Below are positions 7,490 to 14,565 of a DNA stretch of 21,067 nt, piece by piece; position 1 is the stretch's first letter, and every line of letters starts with the position of its first letter. Source of the DNA: Clostridia bacterium (GTDB lineage Bacteria; Bacillota; Clostridia; Oscillospirales; CAG-272). Under the pieces are notes generated by a model. That model was not told the DNA's origin and made no database searches. It saw nothing but the letters and a program-made list of their open reading frames with translations. The DNA lies in the NCBI GenBank assembly GCA_017407375.1, contig JAFQWT010000102.1, positions 1 to 21,067 of the forward strand, written 5' to 3'. The position numbers and the translations under genes are program-made.

Positions 7490-8194
7490 ATGAACGTTTT
7501 AGCTATTGGCGCTCATCCCGATGACGTTGAGATCGCTTGCTCCGGCACGCTGATGCGTTGCGTGGAGCGCGGTGACCGCGTGGTCGTTTGTCACGTGAGT
7601 GACGGCAACCTGGGCCACGTGATCATCCCGCCCGACGAGCTGGCCGTTATCCGCCACAACGAGGCCTGCCGTGCCGGAAGCATGGGTGGCTACGAGGTCA
7701 TCTGGGGCGGCTTCCACGACCTTGACATCTTTGAGGGCAACAAGGAGGCACGCAACAAGATGGTGGACGTGATCCGTTATGCAGAGCCCGACCTCATCAT
7801 CACCCACGCGCCGAACGATTATATGCCCGACCACACGGCGGTCTCCAAGCTGGTGTTTGACGCCGCCTTTACCGCCACCCTGCCGAACTACCCCACAAAG
7901 CAAAAGGGCGAGGTCGGTATGGTGCCGATCTATTACATGGACACCCTGGCGGGGGTCGAATTCAACCCCACCGAGTACGTGGACATCACCCCCTACATGG
8001 ACAAGAAGATCGAGATGCTGGAGTGCCATGAGAGCCAGCTGAAATGGATGCGCGACCACGACGGCATCGATTTTGCCGATATGGTACGCACCTGCTCGCG
8101 CTATCGCGGCTATCAGTGCGGCTGCGAGTATGCCGAGGCCTTTACCCAGTGCCACGTGTACCTGAAGGGTACCGCCAAGCGCCTTCTCCCCTAA
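7490..8194 (+). CDS. PIG-L (LmbE-like) family deacetylase
   Basis: A 234-residue zinc-dependent amidohydrolase of the PIG-L/LmbE family, whose known members (GlcNAc-PI de-N-acetylase, MshB, BshB) remove acetyl groups from N-acetylglucosamine conjugates. The AHPDD motif at residues 8-12 supplies His9 and Asp12 as zinc ligands and Asp11 as catalytic base. The third ligand His115 is in the PDHTA motif at 113-117. The ATG is preceded by AAGGAGAG. It is the first gene of a four-gene operon with a NagB-like protein, a PfkB kinase and a class II aldolase. That context suggests deacetylation of an N-acetylated sugar that is catabolised by the following enzymes, in place of the usual NagA/AgaA 6-phosphate deacetylase. 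The substrate is inference. Confidence 0.88.
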   Translation: MNVLAIGAHPDDVEIACSGTLMRCVERGDRVVVCHVSDGNLGHVIIPPDELAVIRHNEACRAGSMGGYEVIWGGFHDLDIFEGNKEARNKMVDVIRYAEPDLIITHAPNDYMPDHTAVSKLVFDAAFTATLPNYPTKQKGEVGMVPIYYMDTLAGVEFNPTEYVDITPYMDKKIEMLECHESQLKWMRDHDGIDFADMVRTCSRYRGYQCGCEYAEAFTQCHVYLKGTAKRLLP

Positions 8195-8224
8195 ATCATA
8201 AAAGCGAAAGCGAGGAAAATATCT

Positions 8225-9169
8225 ATGGATTTCAATTCTACCGTCAAGGGCAGCCTGCTTGAGGGCTTCTATCCCGCCGGCTGGGATATGGAGAAGATCG
8301 ACCGTCTCTGCTCCTGCCCGCCCGAGAGCGTTTCCGAGCCCCAGCCCTTCTGGAACCCCGCCTTTACCCCCGTGGAATGCACGGGCCTTGAGGAGTTCAA
8401 CGTCAAGATGGGCCACGAGATCGCAAGAGAGATCAAGGCCGCGAAGGATGCGGGCAAGAAGATCGCCTTTATCCTTCCTGTCGGCCCCATGGGCATGTAC
8501 CGCTGGGCCGTCTACTTCCTGACCGAGTGGAACGTGGACTGCAAGCACGTTTACTGCTTCAACATGGATGAGTGGGCGGATGCCGAGGGCAACACCATCA
8601 CGGGCGAGGCCTCCTTCCAGACCGCGATGGAGAACGCGTTTTACAACCCCCTCGGTGAGCTGACCGTGCCGAAGGCACAGCGCAACTTTGCCACAAAGGA
8701 CAACCTCCCCACCTACCCCGAGAAGATCGCTGCCCTGAAGAAGGAGGGCGCCAAGCTCGTCCTTGTTTACGGCATTGGCCGTATGTGCCACATCGCCTTC
8801 TGGGAGCCCCAGATCGGCGCAGAGTTTGAGAGCGACGAGGCCTGGCTCCGTGAGCCCTACCGCATCGGCGTGCGGCTCCACCCCCTGACCATCGAGCAGA
8901 ACGCGATCACCTCCTTTGCCAGCCGCACCACGCTCATCCCCTGCTTTGCCAACACGGTCGGCCCTGCCATCCTCTTCTCTGCCGATTACGCCATTGGCGG
9001 CGCGGACGGCGTGCTGGGCCGCGGTATGCAGTGGCAGGGCATGAGCTTCTGGATGACGCTCCGCTACGGCCCCACGCGCCACATTGCCTCGAGCTTTATC
9101 CCCACCATTCCCGGCCGCCTCTTCTACCTGCGTGAGCTGGCCGGTCCCCTGGTGCCCGACGCCAACTGA
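8225..9169 (+). CDS. Glucosamine-6-phosphate deaminase (NagB)-like protein with altered active site
   Basis: A 314-residue member of the NagB/6-phosphogluconolactonase fold, longer than NagB (about 266 residues) because of an N-terminal extension of about 65 residues. The FNMDEW motif at 112-117 matches NagB FNMDEY, keeping Asp115, the equivalent of catalytic Asp72. The GIGRMCHIAFWEP segment (183-195) aligns with GVGNDGHIAFNEP. His189 and Glu194 match NagB His143 and Glu148, but Asp141 is replaced by Met187. The phosphate-binding PTGGTP loop reads PVGPMG at 85-90. The protein therefore probably performs an amino-sugar isomerisation/deamination on a different, perhaps unphosphorylated, substrate. 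It starts 30 bases after the deacetylase and is followed 1 base later by the kinase gene. Confidence 0.75.
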   Translation: MDFNSTVKGSLLEGFYPAGWDMEKIDRLCSCPPESVSEPQPFWNPAFTPVECTGLEEFNVKMGHEIAREIKAAKDAGKKIAFILPVGPMGMYRWAVYFLTEWNVDCKHVYCFNMDEWADAEGNTITGEASFQTAMENAFYNPLGELTVPKAQRNFATKDNLPTYPEKIAALKKEGAKLVLVYGIGRMCHIAFWEPQIGAEFESDEAWLREPYRIGVRLHPLTIEQNAITSFASRTTLIPCFANTVGPAILFSADYAIGGADGVLGRGMQWQGMSFWMTLRYGPTRHIASSFIPTIPGRLFYLRELAGPLVPDAN

Positions 9170-9170
9170 T

Positions 9171-10187
9171 ATGGGCGAAAAAAGAGCGCCCGCCCTCGTG
9201 CTTGCGGGCACGATCCTTGTGGACGTCATCAAAACCATCTCTGCCTACCCGGAGGCGGGGCGCCTTGTCAAGATCCTCTCAATGGAGAGAAGCGTTGGCG
9301 GCGCCGTGCCCAACACCGGCATTGACCTTGTGCGCATCGATCCCGACTTCCCCGTCCGCGCCTTTGGGCGTGTGGGGGACGATGAGTACGGGCGGTATGC
9401 GACCGAGGTCATGAGGGAGGCGGGGCTCGATACCTCCGCGCTCATCACGTCAAGGACGGCTCCCACGAGCTTTTCCGACGTTATGAACGTGCGTGGGGGA
9501 GAGCGCACCTTCTTCACGATGCCCGGAGCGGGAGCGGAGCTTGACGTCGGGGACTTTGACCTCGAGGCCCTCGCCCCCACCCACCTGCACCTTGCGTACC
9601 TCCTCCTTATGGAGACGCTGGACGCGCCCGACAGTGAGTACGGCTGCCGCTCGGCGCGGCTCCTTGCCGAGGCCTAGCGCCGCGGGATCCGCACCTCCGT
9701 GGACCTGGTGAGCGAGTCCTCCGACCGCTACCGTACCTCCGTGGTGCCGACCCTCCCCTACGTTGACGTGCTGATCATCAATGAGCTGGAGGCCTCGGCC
9801 ATTACGGGCATTTCCGTCCCGAAGCACCCGAGGTGCGAGGAGCTGATGGCGCTGACCGAGGCGCTTCTGGCCCTTGGGGTACGGGAGAAGGTCATTCTCC
9901 ACTGCCCCGACCTTGGCGTTTGCCACGATAGGGCCACGGGCTTTACCGCGGTGCCCTCGCTTCTTCTGCCCGAGGGCTATATCGCAGGGGCGACGGGTGC
10001 GGGCGATGCCTTCTGTGCGGGGGCGCTGTACGCCCTCACCCACGGCTATGACGACGAGCGCCTTCTGCGCCTCGGCTCGCTCTCTGCCGCTGCCAGTCTC
10101 AGTGCCGCCGATGCCGTTGGCGGCATGCTCCCCCTCCGTGAGCTTTGGGAGCTTGAATCCCGTTTTGGGAGAAAGGAACTGTTATGA
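9171..10187 (+). pseudogene. PfkB family sugar kinase interrupted by an in-frame TAG
   Basis: A ribokinase/PfkB-type carbohydrate kinase of 338 codons counting one internal TAG at 9675-9677 (codon 169). The N-terminal part has the substrate-side VGGAVPNTG motif near residue 42. After the stop the same frame continues without another stop: TSVDLVSES, then INELEA, and the signature GATGAGDAF with catalytic base Asp279. Termination at TAG would remove the ATP site and the catalytic base, leaving a dead 168-residue fragment. A GTG at 9699 could restart the second half. The frame, stop position and 4-base ATGA overlap with the aldolase gene are all intact. A base error, a very recent mutation (AAG, CAG or GAG to TAG) or readthrough are therefore more likely than an old pseudogene. 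In family members a Lys or Gln is usual at this point (recollection). Confidence 0.8.
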
Positions 10188-11014
10188 TCGCAACCCTCAA
10201 TGAAGTTTTACCCGCCGCCCGCAAGGGTGGCTACGGCGTTGGCCTCTTTAACACCACCGACAGCGATATGCTGGATGCCGTCATCGAGGCGGCCGAGGCC
10301 GAACGCGCGCCCGTCATTATCGGTACGGCCGAGATCCTTCTGCCGTACGGTGAGCTCAAGCTGATCGCCCCGGCGATGGTGGCGGCGGCCAAGCGTGCCT
10401 CGGTGCCCGTGGTGGTGCATTACGACCACGGCCTGACCTTTGACCGCTGCATGGAGGCGCTCCGCCTCGGCTTTTCGAGCATTATGTTCGATGGCAGTCT
10501 GAATTCCCCCGAGGAAAATCTGGCCGCCACCTGCGAGATCGTGAAGATCGCCCACTCCTTCGGTGTGACGGTGGAGGGCGAGATCGGTCACGTGGGCAAT
10601 GCCGACGTGAAGGGCGAGGCCGACCGCTACACCACGGTGGCCGAGGCCCGTGAGTTCACCGAGGCGACGGGCGTTGACGCGCTGGCCATTGCCATCGGCA
10701 CGGCGCACGGCGCTTACAAGACGGCGCCCAAGCTTGACTTTGCCCGTCTTGCCGAGATCCGTGCCGCCATTGATACGCCCCTGGTGCTTCACGGCGGCTC
10801 GGGCCTCACCGATGACGATTTCCGCTCCTGCGTGAAGGGCGGCATCTCCAAGGTCAACATCTTCACCGATCTGTGCCTGGCCGGTCGCCGCGCGATGCAG
10901 GCGGGGCTGGCGGCCGAGGAGGATTACCTCACCATCCGCAACCGCAAGCGCGAGGAGATCACGAAGGAGGTCGTCACCAAGATGCGCCTCTTCGGCTGCT
11001 CGGGCAAGGCGTAA
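10184..11014 (+). CDS. Class II (zinc-dependent) ketose-phosphate aldolase
   Basis: A 276-residue enzyme of the fructose-bisphosphate/tagatose-bisphosphate (GatY/KbaY/IolJ) aldolase family, expected to cleave a ketose phosphate to DHAP and an aldehyde. The HYDHG motif at 79-83 provides catalytic Asp81 and zinc ligand His82. VEGEIGHVG at 130-138, GTAHGAYK at 172-179 (His175) and LHGGSGL at 202-208 (His203) supply the remaining metal and DHAP-site residues. The segment after the beta-strand reads KVNIFTD (223-229), with Phe where FBP aldolase has Asp (NIDTD). This argues against ordinary FBP as substrate. Its ATG overlaps the kinase stop (ATGA), so it closes the four-gene amino-sugar operon and is followed by a bidirectional terminator. 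Confidence 0.88.
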   Translation: MIATLNEVLPAARKGGYGVGLFNTTDSDMLDAVIEAAEAERAPVIIGTAEILLPYGELKLIAPAMVAAAKRASVPVVVHYDHGLTFDRCMEALRLGFSSIMFDGSLNSPEENLAATCEIVKIAHSFGVTVEGEIGHVGNADVKGEADRYTTVAEAREFTEATGVDALAIAIGTAHGAYKTAPKLDFARLAEIRAAIDTPLVLHGGSGLTDDDFRSCVKGGISKVNIFTDLCLAGRRAMQAGLAAEEDYLTIRNRKREEITKEVVTKMRLFGCSGKA

Positions 11015-11030
11015 ATCGCGGTAAATAAAA

Positions 11031-11060
11031 AAAACGGAAGGCGTTGCCTTCCGTTTTTTT
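11031..11060. terminator. Bidirectional rho-independent terminator between aldolase and araC2
   Basis: An A-tract, the stem ACGGAAGGC/GCCTTCCGT (11034-11042 with 11046-11054) with a GTT loop, and a T-tract. It is nearly symmetric, so it works in both directions. The araC2 stop codon is within the T-tract (11059-11061). Confidence 0.88.
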
Positions 11061-11898
11061 ATTCCTCGGCGGCGTATTGCGAGGGGGGGATCCCACACCG
11101 CGCCTTGAACGTCCGCGAAAAATAATGGAGAGAGTCAAAGCCGACGGCCTCGGCGATCTCGGTGAGGTTGCACTTCCCCTCCGCGATCATCTCCTTGGCC
11201 TTGTCGATGCGGAGCGAGATGAGATAGTCGATCACCCCACAGCCGCAGAACTCGCGGCACAGCGCCTTGAGCGCGGTACGGCTGAGCAAGCAGGCGGCGG
11301 CGATGGCATCGAGCGTCAGCTTCTCGGACAGGTGGGCGCAAAGGTAGTCGGAAAGGCGGCCGAACTGCTCCTTTCGATGGCGCTTGCGACCCGAGGGGGG
11401 CCTGACGTCCACCTCACGGTAATGCTCGAGAAGAAAGGCCTCAAGGGCGTTTTTGAGGAGCGAGAGGGCGACGGGCGTTGCTTCTTTTGTCGCGCAGCAG
11501 CCGCCCTCGCAGCTCTTGATGCAGGAAAAGGCGAGCGAGAACACAGCGGCGAGGCGCTCACGCCCCACGGACCCCGGCGTGATCACGCGGCCACCGAAGC
11601 TTGCCATCTGTGGAGCGGCCGACTCAAAGGCCACGATGCTGACCGTGGCGGTGTTATCGGTAACGCCGTCCCCCGAATGATAGGCGTTCGGGGGAAAGAC
11701 GATGAAGCTGCCCGGGGGCACGGTATAGCGCGTGCCGTCAAGAATGACGTAATAAAAGCCGTCCTCAACGTACACCAGCTCATAAAAATCGTGCCGCTCG
11801 CCGATGACCGTCTTCCCCTTGAGGAGAGTGCGGTGCGCGGCGCAGACGGATTCCACCGAGAGCAGCGGAAGCAGGGGCACCCGTGACGTGTAGTTCAT
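11059..11898 (-). CDS. AraC family transcriptional regulator 2
   Basis: A 279-residue regulator. The N-terminal cupin-like domain (about 10-100) contains HDFYELVYVEDG and PPGSFIVFPPNAYHSG, the arabinose-binding-domain-like pattern. The C-terminal 90 or so residues hold two helix-turn-helix units, LTLDAIAAACLLSRTALKALCREF and LTEIAEAVGFDSLHYFSRTFKARCGIPPSQY. A cysteine-rich linker (CIKSCEGGCC, about residues 129-138) is unusual and could be a redox or metal sensor or may simply be a lineage quirk. The ATG at 11898 has a GGAG about 9 bases upstream. It is divergent from the two-gene Gfo/Idh/MocA operon and faces a pair of 21-bp-spaced direct repeats, its likely binding site. Confidence 0.88.
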   Translation of the reverse strand: MNYTSRVPLLPLLSVESVCAAHRTLLKGKTVIGERHDFYELVYVEDGFYYVILDGTRYTVPPGSFIVFPPNAYHSGDGVTDNTATVSIVAFESAAPQMASFGGRVITPGSVGRERLAAVFSLAFSCIKSCEGGCCATKEATPVALSLLKNALEAFLLEHYREVDVRPPSGRKRHRKEQFGRLSDYLCAHLSEKLTLDAIAAACLLSRTALKALCREFCGCGVIDYLISLRIDKAKEMIAEGKCNLTEIAEAVGFDSLHYFSRTFKARCGIPPSQYAAEE

Positions 11899-11910
11899 TT
11901 TGATAACTCC

Positions 11911-11946
11911 GACCGATCGTGCAAATTTTGAGACCGATTCCCTAAA
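11911..11946. promoter_or_regulatory. Putative AraC2 operator: 21-bp direct repeat
   Basis: GACCGAT-N5-AAA occurs at 11911-11925 and again at 11932-11946, exactly 21 bases (two helical turns) apart and in the same orientation. This is the usual architecture of AraC-type half-sites. The second copy overlaps the place where the -35 box of the plus-strand promoter should be. Confidence 0.55.
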
Positions 11947-11973
11947 GAAACGGTGTGCTGGCTGTGGTATTAT
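11945..11973 (+). promoter_or_regulatory. Putative activator-dependent promoter of the Gfo/Idh operon
   Basis: TATTAT (11968-11973) with extended TGG is a good -10 box, but the -35 position (11945-11950) has no resemblance to TTGACA and is occupied by the operator-like repeat. The leader would be about 60 bases. Confidence 0.45.
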
Positions 11974-12040
11974 GGATATAGATGCGATCCTTTTTCATTT
12001 TCGCATACATCTTACGAATTGTCAAGGGGGAAACCAAAAA

Positions 12041-13108
12041 ATGAAGAACATTCGTCTTGGACTTATCGGGTGCGGTGGCATGATGGCGACCCACGCCAAA
12101 AACATCAACAAGGTCACAGGGATCACGATCACCGCGCTCTGCGATCTTTCCGAGGAAAACGTTAAAACCGTAGCAGAGGCGCTGGGAAATCGCCCCTACG
12201 TGACCACCGATTACCGAACGATGACCGAGGCGGTCGACGCCGTTCTTGTGGCGCTTCCGCACGATCTTCACTACGAATGCGGTCTGTTCTTTGCCCGTCA
12301 CAAGAAGCACATTCTTATGGAAAAGCCGCTCTGCATCACCGAGGAGGAATGCCGGCGCCTCATCGAGGTCTCGGAGGAGGAGGGAGTCACACTGATGTGC
12401 GGCTACCCCGTTCCCTACAAGACCGACGTCCGAAAGCTCAAGGAGCTAGTCGATTCGGGCGAATACGGGCAGATCATGCAAATGTCGATCTGGACCGAGC
12501 AGCTGACGCGCCCCGAGCCCGAGTGGTCCTGGGCCCGTACCTCGCGCCTTGGTGGCGGACAGTTTTTCAGTCACGGGTGCCATTACGTTGATCTTCTGCT
12601 CCGCTTTCTCGGCGATCCCGTGGAGGGAGCGCACTTTGGCACGCGCGTGGGAACGCCGTGGCTGCTGCAGGAGGGCACGAGCATGGCGATCTTTAAATTT
12701 GAAAACGGCGCCCTCGGCTATCACGGTGCCACCTGGGGGGCGCGCGGCTCCCGCCTTGGCTGGTGCTATCAGATCATGACCGACAAGGGGCTCCTCGATT
12801 ACGATCTCTCAACGGGCGAGATCCGCTTTTACAGCCAGGAACAGATGCACGTGCCCGGGGTGATCCACGAGGGCAGCAAGCATTACACGGTGCTCTACAA
12901 GCGCGAAAAGGAGGGCACCGAGGAGACAACGCGCGAGATCGCGCATTTTGCCGACTGCGTTCTCCACGGCAAGCGTCCCCTGACCGACGGCCGCGAGGCC
13001 ATGAAGAGTCTACAGATCATCTGGCGCATGTACGATGCCGAAAAGCACGGCACGACGGCCGATCTCCGTGGGCTCGGGCTGGAGCGCCGCTGGTTTGATG
13101 AAGCGTAA
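12041..13108 (+). CDS. Gfo/Idh/MocA family oxidoreductase 1
   Basis: A 355-residue NAD(P)-dependent dehydrogenase of the glucose-fructose oxidoreductase/inositol dehydrogenase family. A Rossmann fold opens with GLIGCGGM (7-14). MEKPL at 93-97 contains the conserved EKP lysine. The C-terminal domain has the catalytic GCHYVD segment with His181 and Asp184. The substrate is not readable from the sequence; sugars, inositols and glycosides are all known for the family. An upstream open extension to 11900 spans the promoter and operator and is not coding. The ATG at 12041 has AAGGGGG about 9 bases ahead. It is the first gene of a two-gene operon with a second, more distant Gfo/Idh/MocA protein 62 bases downstream, under probable control of divergent AraC2. 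Confidence 0.88.
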   Translation: MKNIRLGLIGCGGMMATHAKNINKVTGITITALCDLSEENVKTVAEALGNRPYVTTDYRTMTEAVDAVLVALPHDLHYECGLFFARHKKHILMEKPLCITEEECRRLIEVSEEEGVTLMCGYPVPYKTDVRKLKELVDSGEYGQIMQMSIWTEQLTRPEPEWSWARTSRLGGGQFFSHGCHYVDLLLRFLGDPVEGAHFGTRVGTPWLLQEGTSMAIFKFENGALGYHGATWGARGSRLGWCYQIMTDKGLLDYDLSTGEIRFYSQEQMHVPGVIHEGSKHYTVLYKREKEGTEETTREIAHFADCVLHGKRPLTDGREAMKSLQIIWRMYDAEKHGTTADLRGLGLERRWFDEA

Positions 13109-13170
13109 ATCACCCCGCTCTCCTCTATCCGTTTCAGCGACAAAAAATACACCCTGTGCAGGAGGTTATT

Positions 13171-14472
13171 ATGACAAAAAAGAGATTTGCCCAGGTCGGC
13201 ACGGGTGGCCGTGCCAGAATGTACTACGAGGCGCTCGCCACGACCTACCGCGAAACGTCCGAGCTTGTCGGCATCTGCGACATCAACCGCACCCGTTTGG
13301 AGCTTACCAACAGCATTCTTGAAAACGATTTGGGGTATCACGCCGTTCCCATGTACGGCGCTGACGAATTTGAGAAGATGATCGAGGTCGAGAAGCCTGA
13401 CACCGTGATCGTCACCTCGATCGACCGCACGCACCACCGCTACATCATCAAGGCCATGGAGATGGGCTGCGACGTTATTTCCGAGAAGCCGATGACCATG
13501 GACGCCGAGAAGTGCCAGGCGATCCTTGACTGCATCGAGCGCACCGGAAAGAGCCTGCGCGTGACCTTCAATTATCGTTACGCCCCCCACAACACGAAGC
13601 TCCGCGAGCTGATCATGGACGACACGATCGGCAAGGTGACGCAGATCCACTTTGAATGGATGCTCAGCACCTGGCACGGGGCCGACTACTTCCGCCGTTG
13701 GCACCGCGACAAGAAGAACAGCGGCGGCCTGCTCGTCCACAAGTCCACCCACCACTTTGACCTTGTCAACTTCTGGCTTGGCTCCTACCCCACCCGCGTG
13801 TTTGCTCTCGGTGACCTGAAGTTCTACGGCCGCGAAAACGCCGAGGAGCGCGGTGTGACCAAGTTCTATTCGCGCGTCCACGGCTCTGCCAATGCGGTGG
13901 GCGATCCCTTCGCACTGAAAATGGAGGGAAATCCCCTCTTGGAGAAGCTGTACCTCAACGCCGAAAAGGATGACGGCTACATTCGTGACCAAAGCGTGTT
14001 CGGAGACAACATCAGCATCGAGGACACGATGAACCTTTTGGTGCAGTACAAGTCGGGCGCCCAGATGTCCTACTCGCTGAACGCCTACTCGCCCTGGGAG
14101 GGCTTCCGTGTTTCGGTGACGGGCACCAAGGGCCGCATCGAGATGGAGGTCGTTGAGGACGTGTACATCAACGCCGGCAGCGACGCTAAGAGAGAGGGCG
14201 TTGTCAAGGGCAAGAAAATCACGGTTTACCCGATGTTTGCCGAGGGCTACGAGGTGCCGATCGAGGCGGGCTTTGGCGGTCACGGCGGCGGTGACCCTGT
14301 GCTCCTCAACGATATCTTCGGCGTTCCCGAATACGATCGCTTCCATCGGGCGGCCTCGCACATCGACGGGGCTATGTCCATTCTGACCGGTATTGCCGGT
14401 AATAAGTCGATCGCCACGGGCATGCCCGTTGACGTTCTCACTCTCGTTGATATCCCCGGTCACAAGAGATAA
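13171..14472 (+). CDS. Gfo/Idh/MocA family oxidoreductase 2 (long subgroup)
   Basis: A 433-residue oxidoreductase, longer than its neighbour and clearly of another subgroup. The nucleotide-binding VGTGGRARM motif is at 9-17 and SEKPM at 104-108. The segment RWHRDKKNSGGLLVHKSTHHFD (177-197) carries the substrate-side glycines and the His194/His195...Asp197 catalytic cluster. An insertion near 215-280 separates the last beta-sheet strands. The ATG at 13171 is preceded by GCAGGAGGTT; a GTG at 13156 is a weaker alternative. It follows the first oxidoreductase on the same strand and ends at a strong terminator. Two dissimilar oxidoreductases in tandem could act in sequence, or one could oxidise and the other reduce a sugar ring carbon. 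The substrate is unknown. Confidence 0.88.
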   Translation: MTKKRFAQVGTGGRARMYYEALATTYRETSELVGICDINRTRLELTNSILENDLGYHAVPMYGADEFEKMIEVEKPDTVIVTSIDRTHHRYIIKAMEMGCDVISEKPMTMDAEKCQAILDCIERTGKSLRVTFNYRYAPHNTKLRELIMDDTIGKVTQIHFEWMLSTWHGADYFRRWHRDKKNSGGLLVHKSTHHFDLVNFWLGSYPTRVFALGDLKFYGRENAEERGVTKFYSRVHGSANAVGDPFALKMEGNPLLEKLYLNAEKDDGYIRDQSVFGDNISIEDTMNLLVQYKSGAQMSYSLNAYSPWEGFRVSVTGTKGRIEMEVVEDVYINAGSDAKREGVVKGKKITVYPMFAEGYEVPIEAGFGGHGGGDPVLLNDIFGVPEYDRFHRAASHIDGAMSILTGIAGNKSIATGMPVDVLTLVDIPGHKR

Positions 14473-14523
14473 GCAAGAAACGAGCGGCGTTATTGCCGAG
14501 CGCAAAGGCGCGCAAGCGAAAAG

Positions 14524-14553
14524 AAAAACCACCTGCGGCGCAGGTGGTTTTTT
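14524..14553. terminator. Bidirectional rho-independent terminator between Gfo/Idh 2 and dxs
   Basis: A 13-bp stem (14524-14536 with 14540-14552) with a GGC loop, an A-run on the left and a T-run on the right. The dxs stop codon is 14 bases further on, so both convergent units can use it. Confidence 0.88.
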
Positions 14554-14565
14554 GTTAAGTTTTCT

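Noticed and set aside
7499..9238. 579-codon open frame on the minus strand opposite the deacetylase and NagB-like genes
   Set aside because: It is antisense to two genes with clear catalytic motifs and reads as a low-complexity mix of Val, His, Gly and Leu, an artefact of GC-rich codon use.
9675..9677. TAG as a pyrrolysine codon
   Set aside because: Pyrrolysine is known mainly from methylamine metabolism, nothing in a PfkB kinase calls for it, and no pyl genes are in the window. Simple error or mutation is more probable.
10208..11098. 296-codon minus-strand frame opposite the aldolase
   Set aside because: It is a shadow of the class II aldolase and passes through the bidirectional terminator.
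13171..14472. Gfo/Idh 2 as a GH109-type NAD-dependent alpha-N-acetylgalactosaminidase
   Set aside because: The length is similar and the substrate would fit the neighbourhood, but the segments around the EKP and the HHFD cluster do not look like GH109 as I recall it. A search is needed before claiming it.
12895..14532. 545-codon open frame on the minus strand opposite Gfo/Idh 2
   Set aside because: It is a mirror of the real gene, has no ribosome site and crosses a strong terminator.
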